64,000 nucleotides of DNA, from positions 4,814,001-4,878,000 of the forward strand of contig NW_018344164.1 of assembly GCF_002099425.1 (NCBI RefSeq), in the 5' to 3' direction. The position numbers and the translations under genes were made by a program. The stretch is from Phascolarctos cinereus. Lineage: Eukaryota; Chordata; Mammalia; Diprotodontia; Phascolarctidae. Below are positions 33,246 through 45,200 of the stretch, in pieces; the stretch's first letter is position 1, and each line of letters begins with the position of its first letter. The notes under the pieces were generated by a model. It ran no database searches, was not told the DNA's origin, and saw only the letters and a program-made list of their open reading frames with translations.

Positions 33246-33424
33246 AATAAGTAGCTAATAATAGCCCTGGAATTTGAACCCATGTCCTTTCACTCCAAAT
33301 CTACTATCTTTGCCATTGAACCATACAGTTCCACTGCCCAGATGCCTTTTATAAGTCAAAAACTTCAGAGACTTCTCCAATTCATTCATTGGGATGGAAT
33401 TATGGTATGGCATCATGGAAAGAG

Positions 33425-33655
33425 GGTCATCTAGGAGGTGCAGTGGCTAGAATGTGGGGTCAGAAGTCAGGAAGATGTGAGTCCAAATTTGGCCTTAAAC
33501 ACGTACTATGTGACTCTGGATAAGTCACATAACCTTGTTTGTTTCAGTTTCTTTGTTTGTAAAATGAGCTGGAGAAGGAAATGGCAGACTCCTCCAGTAT
33601 CTTTGCTAAGAAAACCCGAATGGGGTCATGAAGAGCCAGATACAACTGAATAATA
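33425..33655 (+). repeat. MAR1-type SINE with RTE tail
   Basis: Head 'gggtcatctaggaggtgcag' with 'tggctagaatgtgg', and tail 'gagctggagaaggaaatggc' with 'agactcctccagtatctttg' and 'gggtcatgaagagccagata'. It has the same orientation as the SINE at 32990-33245. Confidence 0.88.
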
Positions 33656-33679
33656 AAAATCATGGAAAGAGCATGGACT

Positions 33680-33790
33680 TGTGTTTGAGAACCCTGGCTT
33701 CACATAACAGTTCCTGCAGAGTGACTACCCTGTGGATCATTCACTTTTCTCTGCACTTCAGTTTTTCCACCTATAAAATAGAAATCTTAA
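33680..33790 (+). repeat. MIR-like SINE fragment
   Basis: 'gtttgagaaccctggcttca' with 'ctgcacttcagtttttccac' and 'ctataaaatagaaatc' resembles the body-to-core part of a CORE-SINE. Confidence 0.5.
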
Positions 33791-33944
33791 TTCTTGGACT
33801 AATTTTCAGGGATGGCTGAAGCAAGCCTTTTTAAATCCTTCAAGCTGTATATAGTAAATTTTGGTCTGATCCAGTCCTATTGTTTCTTCAGTAAAGGGAA
33901 AGTCTCCTAATGCAGATTAGCAGCTGAAAAATAAATAAATTGCC

Positions 33945-34045
33945 ATGGGGTACTGAGATTTTAAGTGAATTGCCCAGGGTCACACAGCCATTATGTGTTA
34001 GAGATAGGACAGGAACCCAGATCTTCTTGACTCCAAGATCAAATT
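33945..34045 (-). repeat. Marsupial SINE (reverse)
   Basis: 'aagtgaattgcccagggtca' with 'cacagccattatgtgttaga' and 'cccagatcttcttgactcca' is the reverse of the SINE body. Confidence 0.75.
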
Positions 34046-34081
34046 TTTATACATATTTTTTCTCTATATATACCCATCTCT

Positions 34082-34083
<2 letters not shown>

Positions 34084-34160
<77 letters not shown>
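34084..34160 (+). repeat. (CT)n microsatellite
   Basis: A nearly pure CT tract of about 36 units, the second such tract within 1.4 kb. Confidence 0.95.
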
Positions 34161-34161
<1 letters not shown>

Positions 34162-34164
34162 TTC

Positions 34165-35105
34165 TCTCCTCATTGTTCTTCCCCAAAAATATCACCTCTC
34201 TTCTAATGATCCCCCTTTTTTGCTGAGGGCATCACAATCCTTTTAATCTATGTATCACTAATCTCTAGTCACTCAGGTAGCTTATCACCTCACTGTCATC
34301 CTCACTTCCTCACTCTGATTCCCTCCATATATCCCATCAGCCACCAATTACTGATTTCTGTTTCTACAGCATCTGTTAAATCTACCTTCTTAAATCTATA
34401 ATCACACTCTCTCCCCTGATTTACAGCCTTTCCTCTGCTCTATTTTAATAGCTACTCATTGATCTCCTAGCTTCAAATGTTTCCTCATTCATATCCATCC
34501 TACCTACAGCTGTCAAAGTGTAGATTTAATCATGTAACTCTCCTACTCAATAAACATCGGTGGCTCCCTGTTACCTCTGGGAGTATTTGGCATTTTAAAC
34601 CTTCAAAATCTGCCCTCATCCTGTATTTCCAGGCACATTATACATTATCCCTTTTGAAAACTCTATTCCAATTAAAGTAACCATTTTATCCTTCCTCCCA
34701 TATGATACCCATAATTCCTAGCTCCAGTTTCTTTCCTTAAGCCTAGCATATGGCCCCTCCTTTTGTTTCCCTCTTAAATTCATTAGTTTCCTTCAAGACT
34801 TAGCTTGAGTTTTGCTTTTTATGTGAAGCCTTTCTAGATATTGCCTTGACAATGCTCTTCCCCATAAAATCACCCTGTCTCTTCTTCCTCTGTCTACCTG
34901 AGCCCCACCCTCCCCATCAAATCACATTATCTGTTTTGTACATTTCTTCGGTGTCTGCCTACATGTGTACATGTCGTTTCTCCCTGATAGAATGAAAGCT
35001 CTTATAGGGCAGGGACCATTTCCTTTTTGCCTTTGGATACCTAGTGCCTGGTGTAATGGCACATACAAGCCACTTAGTAAATCTTTGTATGTTTGTTGAT
35101 TGACA
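34165..35105 (+). mobile_element. L2 LINE, 3' third
   Basis: ORF remnant: 'acctacagctgtcaaagtgt', 'aactctcctactcaataaac' and 'ggtggctccctgttacctct'. 3' region: 'cttcaagacttagcttgagt', 'gtacatttcttcggtgtctg', 'gctcttatagggcagggacc' and 'cacttagtaaatctttgtat'. The piece order and the 5' truncation are typical. The copy is old. Confidence 0.8.
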
Positions 35106-35189
35106 GATCTGTGTACCTATGTATATATATATAAAATGTCCATTTTTTTCTAAATAAATATGCTGCAAACTGGGCTTAGAAATTATGTG

Positions 35190-35347
35190 TATGTGAATGT
35201 ATATTTACATGTATACATATACATATATGCACAAAGATACATATATGCTTGCACATATCATACATGCACATAAATTACACATATGGATGCATATGTATCT
35301 CTGTATATATACATGCAGTACCTATATTACATACATAGATACACACA

Positions 35348-35391
<44 letters not shown>
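35190..35391 (+). repeat. (CATA)n/(CA)n/(TA)n microsatellite
   Basis: Loose CATA/TATG units to 35340, then CA to 35379, then TA. Open frames through it are artefacts. Confidence 0.9.
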
Positions 35392-35539
35392 AAATCTTTT
35401 GTTACAAAAACATTTGTTATAATGGATATGACTCATGATCTATCTGCAAGTTTTGTTGCAAGATTAAGATGTCATTTCCATGTACTGTATGAAGGGCTCA
35501 GTCAGGAGTAACTGTGTCTGATGTTTTCTTTTCTATATT

Positions 35540-35540
<1 letters not shown>

Positions 35541-35597
<57 letters not shown>

Positions 35598-35602
35598 TAT
35601 AC
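35541..35602 (+). repeat. (TA)n microsatellite
   Basis: A self-complementary TA run with one TGTA break. Confidence 0.95.
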
Positions 35603-35604
35603 AA

Positions 35605-36565
35605 TATACCCATGTAAAAGACAATTCAAGTGTGAAAATGCAATGAAAAAAATAAGCTATCTACAGCAAACTAAGGGTATTTATTTTCTGATAATGAAGA
35701 GTGCCATATACATCCAATTTCATTCAATCCAGTCATAAAAATGCTAGTTTTCTTCATAAAAAACATGTAAAGAGGAAAAAGGAAAAGAATGAAAGCATGC
35801 TATGAGGTTGTTCTATTACAGCATAGCATTTGCAAAAATAGCATTAGCTCCATGAAATACATAATGGAAGAAGGCACCGAGACTGGCCTCAGAAATGTGG
35901 GAAGTTGAGGCATCTAATGTAAAATATGTAACAAGAATAGAAAGCACATTAATACATCAATGGCTCATTCTGCTAGATTCCTGGCCTTCCAAAAGGAACC
36001 CTGTGTTGCTGTTTCCTCATCCTTGTGAGTGCAGTGATAGGATATTTTAATCCCTCCCTTTCCTCATTTGCATGTACATTTTGGAGGCAGACAACAGTGG
36101 ATGACTATTTCAGTCACCTGGGCCTGTCATAGCTTATGTCATTTGACAGCTTCAGAATGTGATTCCCTTTGAAAAAGGAGCAATTAAAGAGATGTCACAT
36201 TGGCCAGTCAATCAAAATTAAAAAGGATCTGAGGGATATTGGGGAAGAGGCATTTAAATGAGGCAGAGGCCTATAGTCTCCTGTTGAAGATTTTTGGGAA
36301 ATCTTCACACTTTTGTCCTGACTCCTTTCAACTCTCTTATTCCTGGAATCTCTGGGTGCATAGCCTTCGAGATGGGTCATGAAAAGAGGATTTGGGTCAG
36401 CAGGAAGGTCATATAAAGTGTCCAGGAGATAGGCCTTCGTTGCTGTCACATTGCTTATGTATTTTCTATTAAAAAGAATTGATTTTTCTCAGACTCTCTC
36501 TCAGACTCATGGCCTCATAGCCGTGCCTCACCTATATGGTACTAATGACATTGATTTTCTGAATA
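35605..36565. other. No gene recognised; repeat-poor unique DNA
   Basis: No family likeness. The stretch at 35770-36200 is free of simple repeats and is listed as a possible conserved island. Confidence 0.4.
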
Positions 36566-36569
36566 CAAG

Positions 36570-37560
36570 TATAATACTTTATTCACATTACCATTAAATT
36601 TCATCTCATTAGATTCAGCCCAGTGTTCTAGTCATTTTTATATCCTGACACTGTCATCCAATATGTTATATATGCCTCTGAGCTTTGTGTCATCTGCAAA
36701 TGTGATATGTAAGTTACCTATCTTTAGCTAGTCACTGATACAAATGTTAAATAGCACTTTGGGGAACTCCAACAAATTGACCTCCTTCCAGATTGTCATT
36801 AAACTTTTAATGATTATTTTCTGAGTCCAATCATTCAACAGTACTTAATCTACCTCATCCTATGAATATTTAGTCCACTTCTCTCTCTGTTATCCACAAG
36901 GATGTCATAAAAGATTTGTCAGATGATTTGCTAAAAAGTTAAGGGAAAAAGTATTTATAGCATAACCCTGATCTGTGAGTCAGGTAACCTTTTCTAAAAG
37001 GAATTGAGCTTAATTTGTCTTGACTACTCCTTACTGAAGCCATACTAGCTCTTTGTGATTACTGCTTTCTTTTCTTGCCATTCACAAATCATCCCTTTAA
37101 TAATACATTTCAGAATTTTGCCAGAAATCAAATTTCTGACCTAATTCCAACATTCTAAGGTTGCAGACTCCATTTTCTTTTCCTGAAAAATTGATATATA
37201 TGTTTTATTTCATTTTTACCATCTCTCTACTATTTTCCAAGGTCTTTCAAAGATCAATGGCAGTAGCTTAGCAATCATATTTGCCACTTCTTTAAATAGA
37301 GTAGAACGTAGTTCTTCTAGGCGGGGTTGCTCACTTACTGCTGGGTTTCAATAATCTATTAAACATCTTTGTTCTGTCATTTCCATTCAAGCTCAGTCAA
37401 CAAGTTGTTTTTTTTTTTTCTTCAAGAGCACAGAAGTAAGAGTTCAATTCAATCTCTTCTCCATTCTCCATGGTCATAATTGAATCTATCACTAAGAACC
37501 AGTCCTATTCATTCTTTGAGTCTTTTCTTTTGCCCATTATGGTTGGAGGGAGATTGAGAT
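36570..37560 (-). mobile_element. CR1/L3 LINE, reverse-transcriptase region (reverse)
   Basis: The plus strand is antisense L3: 'tgagctttgtgtcatctgca' with 'aatgtgatatg', 'gtcactgatacaaatgttaa' with 'atagcactttgggg', 'gactactccttactgaagcc' with 'atactagct', 'cccttaataatacatttca'-like sequence and 'agcaatcatatttgccactt'. The same antisense motif reappears at 53360-53440 in a second copy. No frame is open. Very old. Confidence 0.75.
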
Positions 37561-37564
37561 ATAT

Positions 37565-38730
37565 TTTGCTGACCAAAAATCCAACACTACAGTAAATCAG
37601 GTTTTGCTGTTGACAAATTACGCACAATGAAAGTAGATGTGAGAACATTGTATCGAGAACACTGAGTTTGCCTCCTTAGTCTAACTTTCATTGTGTCTCA
37701 ATTTAATTTAAATTCTAGACCAGAGGAGACTTGGAAAATATCTAAGCTTAAATCAGAGAGTTATCTATAACTGAGGGCTTTCTTCTGCCCACATGTAGAG
37801 GTGAAAAAGAAGTGACTTACTCTTAATTTGAGTGCAAACTTCCAAGCTTTTGTTAGCTAAGTATGGTGATAATAAATAAAGAGCTTCCTACTTGTCCTCA
37901 TCAGGGATGTTTTAGTTTTTCTACTCTAACCAATTTAAGCTAGGGTGACCTGAGTGGCTTCCAAGAAACAACATAGGAACAGAGATCAATGCTTAACTGA
38001 AACAAATGTATACAGTAAGTGTTTAATACATGAGAAGCAAAACAATGTTTCCAGCAGAGACCAACTGTGAGGCCAACTGGAACCCTTAAGAGCAAGGTAG
38101 CAACTAAAAAAAAAGATATCAAAGTACCTGTATACACACTAGAGGTACATGTTCCTAATATACCACATATATTCTGGTCACACATTTCCATGTGTATGCC
38201 CTGATGTATGATCCCTAAGCATGTTTGATTAGGTTTATGGGGAGAATGATCTGTTCTTAATTTTCTTACTATGCTAATTTATTAAATATATATGCTTTGT
38301 ACGGCTTTGAACTAATTTTGTTTTTTGGTTGACTAAAGAAAAGACAAGCATTCACGTTTACTGATATAGAATTTTCAGTCATTATTAACGAATGAGATAC
38401 TCTGACCCTGGAGTAAATATTTTAAGTGCCCCAAGAACAAGTGGGGTGGTGATCCATGTTCTAGGTAGGTTAAAAAAAAACAGTAAAAATACACTTTTTG
38501 TAGTTCTTAGCAATTCTCCACTCATTTTGAGTTTTAGTTCTTTTTAAACTTATTTACAGGACTTCGCTTCATTTTTTTTAAAAGTTGTCTTTTGTTACCT
38601 GTCTCTATTCCCATCTTCCATACATGTATTTTTTTTTTAAATTAAAGCTGTTTGATGAGTTCTCTGTGCATGAGCATTGAGGTCTTCAGATAATACTTCC
38701 ATTTCCTTCCCCATCAGAATTGTTTCTCTT
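37565..38730. other. No gene recognised; unique AT-rich DNA
   Basis: I see no repeat family or coding frame I can support. Confidence 0.4.
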
Positions 38731-38734
38731 TGTG

Positions 38735-39300
38735 TTTTCTGAATTGCATTATTGAGAGCTTTCTATCTTTCTTGGACTTACTTTCTGAATAGAATGTCTT
38801 CTGAGTATTGTATTTCAGAAGGTCATGTGACAAGCTGGGTCACCACAGTCCTTCTGTTTTTCCAAAGGAGGACCAATACTTTTCTTTGGAGCCTCCCAAA
38901 CATTGAGCCAGCTCTGGCAATGCATGCATCAACCTCATAATCTATGCACATATCCCTAGAAATTATACTGCCAAGGTACGTGAACTTATCCACATAATTC
39001 AAAATTTCTCTATTTGCTGTAACGGATGGTTCCATATACAGTTGATGAGGAGCTGGCTGGTACAGAACTTCTGTTTTCTTGGTATTAATTGTTAAGTCAA
39101 AATTAGCACAAGCTGCAGAGAATCAATCCATGTTTTGTTACATCTCAGCCTCAGAGGCTGAACTGAGGGCACAATCATCTATGAACAAAAAGTCAAGCAC
39201 CAACTCTCCTTCCACTTTAGTCTTGACTTGTAGCCTTTTCAAATTGCAAGTATTTGAAAGGTAATTAAGTAGGGGAAAGGATTAAACTTGTTCTACTTGG
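38735..39300 (-). mobile_element. RTE-clade LINE fragment (RTE-X / MamRTE-like)
   Basis: This is part of a non-LTR reverse transcriptase unlike the BovB copy. On the minus strand one can read 'NLKRLQVKTKVEGELVLDFL', then 'FIDDCALSSASEAEM', then 'FSAACANFDLTINTKKTEVL' with 'YQPAP', and 'NYVDKFTYLGSIISRDMCID' with 'YEVDACIARAGSMFGRL'. The stretch QPAP..VDKFTYLGS.IS..IDxEVDAxIAxA is typical of RTE-X-type elements. The catalytic xxDD box reads F-I-DD where family members usually have F-A-DD. Both ends are truncated. Ancient MamRTE1 is a likely identity, but I cannot verify it. Confidence 0.65.
38823..39035 (-). pseudogene. RTE reverse-transcriptase fragment
   Basis: This is the longest surviving frame of the RTE fragment: 70 codons from 'MEPSVTANREILNYVDKFTY' to 'RRTVVTQLVT'. 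It covers the region after the catalytic box. The first Met is internal to the old ORF. Without palm motifs on the same frame, no enzyme can result. Confidence 0.65.
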
Positions 39301-39489
39301 CTCCAAATAGCATTACTGGGAGCAATGTGAGTAAACTAGAGTTTCATTTAGGCTTGATTACAGGGGAAACAACAACAATAAGACTTCCTAGCCAATTAGG
39401 GCTATGCAAAAGCTGAATGGATTATATCAGTAGGCTCTTTTCCATTGGACATCTTCTAGGAAAGGTTGAAACACTATTCTATGTGCTAT

Positions 39490-40262
39490 AAAGGCACTTA
39501 TTTTCCCCAATTTTTCAACATTTTTGAAGTTTTGAGTTGCCAATTCTGTCCTTTCCTCCTCCCTATTCTCCCTCCTCCCTGAGACAGTAAGCAATTATAT
39601 ATGTGCAACTATGTGGAACATTTCTTTATTAGTCACTTTATATAAGAAGATTTGAACAAAAGAAAAAAAAGAAAGTGAAAAATATGCTTCAGTCTATATT
39701 AAACAATATTAGTTCTTTCTCTGGAGGCAGAAAATATGCTTCATCATGAGTGCTTTTGGATTGTCTTGGATCATTGTATAGCTGAGACTAGCTAAGTCAT
39801 TCATAATTCTTCATCAAACAAAATTGCTGTTACTGTGCACAACATTCTCCTGATTCTGTTCACTTCATTTTGCATCAGTTCATGTAAGTCTTTCCAGGTT
39901 TTTCTGAAATCATCCTGCTTGTCATTTCTTATAACACAATAATATTTGATTACAATCATATACCACAACTTATTTAGCCATTCCCCAATTGATGGGCATC
40001 CCTCTGATTTTGAATTCTTAGCCACCACAAAAAAAGACTTGCTACAAATATTTTTGTATAAATAGACCTTTTCCCTTTCTTTTGGATGTCCTTGGGATAG
40101 AGACCTAGTAGTGGTATTGCCGAATCAAAGGGTATGCACAGTTTCATAGCCCTTTCGGCATAGTTCCAAATGGCTCTCCAGAACGGTTGGATCAGATCAC
40201 AACTCTACGAACAGCGCATTAGTGTCCTAGTTTTCCTACATACCCTCCAATATCCAACATTT
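39490..40262 (-). mobile_element. L1 LINE, 3' region (reverse)
   Basis: The plus strand is antisense marsupial L1: 'ttggattgtcttggatcatt', 'ctgattctgttcacttcatt' with 'ttgcatcagttcatgtaagt', 'ctttccaggtttttctgaaa', 'tttagccattccccaattga', 'gagacctagtagtggtattg' and 'ccaaatggctctccagaacg'. It is the same region as 25230-26047, in the opposite orientation. 5'-truncated. Confidence 0.88.
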
Positions 40263-40264
40263 GT

Positions 40265-40840
40265 AAAGATACTTCTTGATCAGGCATGTGTTGGCCCCAG
40301 TGTCCTCTGACACTGATACAAACTATGAGATTTTGAGATTCAGGAATTCGTCCTTGAATATTAGTTGATTCATCCCCATACCATGTTGTTAAGTCCAGTC
40401 TCTTCCCATCTCTCACTCTATGTTCTTCCTCTACAATTAGCATTATTACAATGGCAGTCTCTTTGTTTCTCTGCTTTTTCTTTCTTCTCATTTTTTCTCA
40501 CATGTTCCACACCATGTTTCTCACTGTTCCTCTTCCATATTCTAGGTTAGGGGTCTCTAACTTTTTAAGAGTAATTGTAAGGTCATTTAAAGGGTCAGAT
40601 GGTGACACTTTTGAGCAGGAGTGGGGATCAAGGCAGGAGTGGTTGGCATTACCAATCTAGAGTAATTCCTAGGGAAAGAGAGAAGGGCTATAGTGCCAGC
40701 AACCTTTTGGGAGATAAAAGTTGGCTTTAAAATTAGTAAATCATTATCTGTTTGGAACCTTGTATATATGACAACTCTTTCCCAGTCTGAAAACTAAATA
40801 TTTGAGAACCAGTTTCTCTCTTCTTAATAGTTCCAAATTA
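40265..40840. other. No gene recognised; possible unclassified repeat
   Basis: I do not recognise this stretch. 'ggggtctctaactttttaag' at about 40553 is faintly like a hAT end, but no partner end is visible. Confidence 0.3.
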
Positions 40841-40844
40841 AAAA

Positions 40845-40910
40845 ATCAACACCTGTCACAATGTTTTACAAACAATAGGTGCATAATGCATTTTTGTTGA
40901 ATTGAAATGC
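40845..40910 (+). repeat. L2 3' tip
   Basis: 'aacaataggtgcataatgca' followed by 'tttttgttgaattgaaatg' resembles the terminal L2 sequence 'agtaggcactcaataaatgt' with 'tgttgaatgaatg'. Confidence 0.45.
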
Positions 40911-41484
40911 CTTTAGAAATTCCTCAAACCAATAAGCCAGGAAATGGCATTTGGTAAATGATTTTATGCAGGTCTTCATCTCTGTTAACATTCGCTGTCT
41001 TTGTTAAGAAAAATACATGGTTCCCAAGATGACTTTGCCCACTCTGGAAAGTAACGCAGTGCTCACAGGCGTAGGTCACTAATGGCCCAGATTATATACA
41101 ATCTTTGATAATTGCAGAGTGGCAGTGGACTCCACACAATGAGTTGAAGCCAGGGCCTGCAAGTTAGAAGCAGGACTAGCGACAGAAAATTTTATTCTGA
41201 CAGTTAAAAGGGAGGGTTTTCACTATAATCACTAGTCTATCTGGGAATTCTTCCAGGAAGGGGTGGAAAGTAGATTTCTCAGCCTGTTTTGACCTGCCGG
41301 TTCATTGGCACAAAAAAAAAATCAAGACTTACTTATCTTGGTTCCAACCTAAAAAAGGGACTGACCTTCTGGACCCCGTCATGGCCATAGATACCTATGT
41401 AAAGATGCTTAGCCATTTGACTTATCAATAAAAAAAAAAAGGAAATGAAAGTCACTATTCAACAAACATCAAAGGTGCATTGAG

Positions 41485-41685
41485 TGGTAGGGAAGCATAG
41501 TGGTTGGAGTGTTCAGCCTGGAAAGAATTGGAGTCCAATTCTACCTCAGATACTTTCTAGCTGAGTGATGGGGTAATAATAACTTTAGCACACAACTCAC
41601 AGAATTAAGAGAATCAAATGAGGTAATGTAGAGTCTCTTGCAGATGCCAGCTATTATTCTGTATCTGCTATGACACTGGGCTAAG
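41485..41685 (+). repeat. CORE-SINE, diverged
   Basis: 'ggtagggaagcatagtggtt' with 'ggagtgttcagcctgga', 'attctacctcagatactttc' with 'tagctgagtgatgg' and a tail 'aatcaaatgaggtaatgtag' form head, body and tail. Confidence 0.6.
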
Positions 41686-41689
41686 AAGG

Positions 41690-42155
41690 GGTTTGCAAAG
41701 ATCAGTAATAACCCAACCACTAAATATATATGCAATGATATTTTACCATTCTGCCATGGTGGCTAATTCATTCCCTCTGCAGTGTCAGGCATCTTTAAAG
41801 TCTGGCCCCATAGGGGCCACTTGAACAAGAACTTGAAAATGGCTAGATCCTCACTGTCAAAATTTCAGGCAAGAAGCCCTAATTCTGCAATTCCAGAAGT
41901 CAGGGTTTTTAGCAGTTGGTCTATTCCCACAAATTGCAGCATCGCATCTGTTTCAAGTATGGCAAGAGCCACGTACTGTCATGTGTAATTGCAGGTGTAA
42001 ATAGCAATCTAATCTTGCAGGTGGGCATGTGAACATTCAGTTTCCTATTTTATGCCTATGATTCTCCGTGGCTCAGGTGACACTGCCAATGTGACTCCCA
42101 GGCCTGTGAATGCTGCAATCCCTAGCTCCATGCAAATACACACATGTGCATATAT
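41690..42155. other. No gene recognised; unique DNA
   Basis: Balanced composition without simple repeats. No coding frame of note. Confidence 0.35.
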
Positions 42156-42160
42156 ATTTA

Positions 42161-42202
42161 CACATACATACATACATACATACATACACACATACATACA
42201 TA

Positions 42203-42249
<47 letters not shown>

Positions 42250-42270
42250 TATATAATATATACATATATT
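42161..42270 (+). repeat. (CATA)n/(TA)n microsatellite at RTE 3' end
   Basis: CATACATA units are followed by a long TA run that directly abuts the 3' terminus of the BovB-like element at 42277. RTE elements end in short tandem repeats instead of poly(A), so this tract may have grown from the element's own tail. Confidence 0.9.
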
Positions 42271-42276
42271 GTCATC

Positions 42277-45200
42277 ATGAAGTTGTTCAGTTATGCCTGA
42301 CTCCTCATGACCCCATGGTCTATAGCACTCCAGGTCCTTCTATCTTCCACTGGTGCCTGAAGTCTGCCCAAGCTCATGTTTGTTGTTTCCATAACTTCCA
42401 TGATGCTATCTATCCATTTCATCCTCTGCCATCTCCTTTTCTTTTTGTCTTCAATCTTTCCCAACATCAGGGTCTTTTACAATGAGTCATGTCTTCTCAT
42501 TAAGCTTCAGTATTTGACCTTCCAGTGAATAGTTTGAATTAATTTCTTTAAGTATTGATTGAGTTGATCTCCTCGCTGTCCAGGGGACTCTCAAAAGTCT
42601 TCTCCAGTGCCACAACTCAAAAGTCTAGATTCCCCAGCACCCAGCTTCCCTTATAGTCCAACTTTCACAGCCAAACAGGGCTACTGGAAAAAAAAAAAAC
42701 AGAGCTTTGACTATACAGAGCTTTGTTGGCAAGGTGATATCTCTGCTTTTGAGTATGTTGCCTAGGTTTGCCATACTTTTCCTTCCAAGAAGCAAGCATT
42801 TTTTAATCTCATGGCTGCAATCACCACCTGCATTGATCTTTGACCCCAAGAACACAAAATCTGACACTGCTTCCATTTTTTCTCCCTCTATTTGCCAGGA
42901 AGTGATGGGACCAGTTACTCAGATCTTAGTTTTGTTTTCTGTTTCTAATGTTAAGATTCAAGCAAGCTTTTACATTCTCTTTCACCTTCATCAGAAGACT
43001 TCTTAATTCTCCCCTTTCTGTCATCAGAGTGGTATCATCTACATATTTGAGATCATCGATATGTCTTTCAGCAACCTTAATTCCAGCTTTTGACTCATCA
43101 AGCTTGGCATGTTTCACGATGTACTATGCATATAAGTTAAATAAGATGACACTATACCAACCTACAACGTTGGTGTACTCCTTTTCCAATCTTAAACCTA
43201 TCAGTTTTTTCTATGCTCAGGGCTAGCTGTTTGCTTCTTGACCCACATCCAGATTGGAGTCAAGTAAGATCATCTGGTGCTCCCATGTCTTTGAGGGCTT
43301 GTCCCATTTTGTTGTGATCCACATAGTCAAAGACTTTCATGTAGTCAATGGAGTAGAAGTAGATTTCTTTTTCTAGAGCTCCCTTGCATTTTCCGTAATC
43401 TAGCAAACATTGACAAGTTGATCTCTAGCTCCTCGGCCTCTTTGAAAACCAGCCTGCTCTTCTAGTAATTCTTAGTTTACATTTTTCTAAAGTCTAACTT
43501 GCAGAATTTTAAGCACAACCTTGCTGGCATTGTTCAATACATTTAATATTCTTTAGCACTGGCATTCTTTAGGATTGGGAAGTAAAATGATCTTTTCCAA
43601 TCTAGTGACCACTTTTGAGTTTTCCAAATTTGCAGGTAGATTGAGTACAGCACTTTAACAGCATCATCTTTCAGAATGCCAAATAGCTCAGCTGCAATTC
43701 TTTCACCTCCACTAACCTTCTTGTTAGCAATGTTTTCTAAGGCCTACTTGACTTCATTTTCCAGGATATCTGACTCTAGATCAGTAAGCACATCATCATG
43801 TCATTGATGATGTTAAGACCTTTCTTGTATAGTTCTACTGTGTATTCTTGCCACCTCTTCTTAATCTCTTCTACTTCTCTTAAGCCTACTATTTTTGTCT
43901 TTTATCATTTCTGTTCTTGCATGAAATGTTCCCTTGATATCTCTAATTTTCTTGAAAAGATCTCTTGACTTTCTGATTCTGTTGTTTTCTTCTATTTCTC
44001 TGCATACCTCATTTAAGAATATCTTCTTATTCCTCCTTGCTATTCTCTGGAATTCTGCATTCAGTTGGGCATGTCTTTCCCTTTCTCCATTTCCTCTCAC
44101 TTTGCTTCTCTCCTCAGCTATTTGCAAAGTCTCATCAGACAGCCACTTTGCCTTCTTACTCTTCTTTTTCTTTGGAATTTTTTTTTTAATTGCTGTCTCC
44201 TGTATAGTATTGTGAACCTCTGTCCATAGTCATTCAATCTACCAGGTCTAATTCCCTAAGTCTAGTCTTCACTTCCATTTCACATTCAACAGAGATGTTA
44301 TTTAGGTCATGCCTATATGGGTCTGATGGGTTTCCCTACTTTTTTCAATTTTTATGTGAATTTTGCAACAAGAAACTCATGGTCCGATCCATAGTCAGCT
44401 CCTGGTCTTCTTTTAACTGACTGTATAGAGCTTCGCCACTTTTGGCTGCAAAGTATATAATCAATCTGATTTCTATATTGAACATCTGGTGATGCCTATG
44501 CGTAGAGTCACCTTTTGACTTGTTGAAAGTGTTTGCTATGATGGTTGAGTTATCTCAACAAAGCTCTACTAAACTCTGCCCTGCTTCATTTTGTACTCTA
44601 AAGCCAAACTTTCCTATTATTCCAACTATTTTTTGATTTCCTACTTTAACATTCCTCTCTTCTACAATAAATGTGACTCTTTTTTGGTATTATTTCTAGA
44701 GGATGTTATAGGTCTTCATAAAACTGATGAACTTTGGCCTCTTTGGCACAGGTGATTGAAGCATACACTTGTAATTATTGTAATGTTGAATTATTAGCCT
44801 TGGATTTGAACAAGTATCCTGTCATTTTTCAGATTATACCCCAGTACTGCTTTTCTCACCCTTTTATTGACTATGAGGGCTATTCCATTTCTTCTAGGGA
44901 TTCTTGGCCACAGTGGTGTATGTAGTGATCACCTGAATTAAATTTCCCTATTCCCATCTGTTTAAGTTCATTTCACTTCAATAAAGGTGTTTATGTTTAA
45001 AATTTCTATCTCCTGTTTGACCACCTCCAGCTTACACTGGTTCATAGATCTTATATTCCAGGATCCTATGCAATAGTGATTTTTACAACATCAGATTTTC
45101 CTTCAGTCACCAAGCACACCCACAGTTGAGCTTGGCCCAGTTGCTTCATTAGTACTGGAGGTATTTGTATTTGTTCTCTGCTCTTCCCCAGTAGTGTGTT

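Noticed and set aside
40548-40680. 'ggggtctctaactttttaag' as a hAT transposon end.
   Set aside because: The match to the end consensus is weak and there is no second end within the following kilobase.
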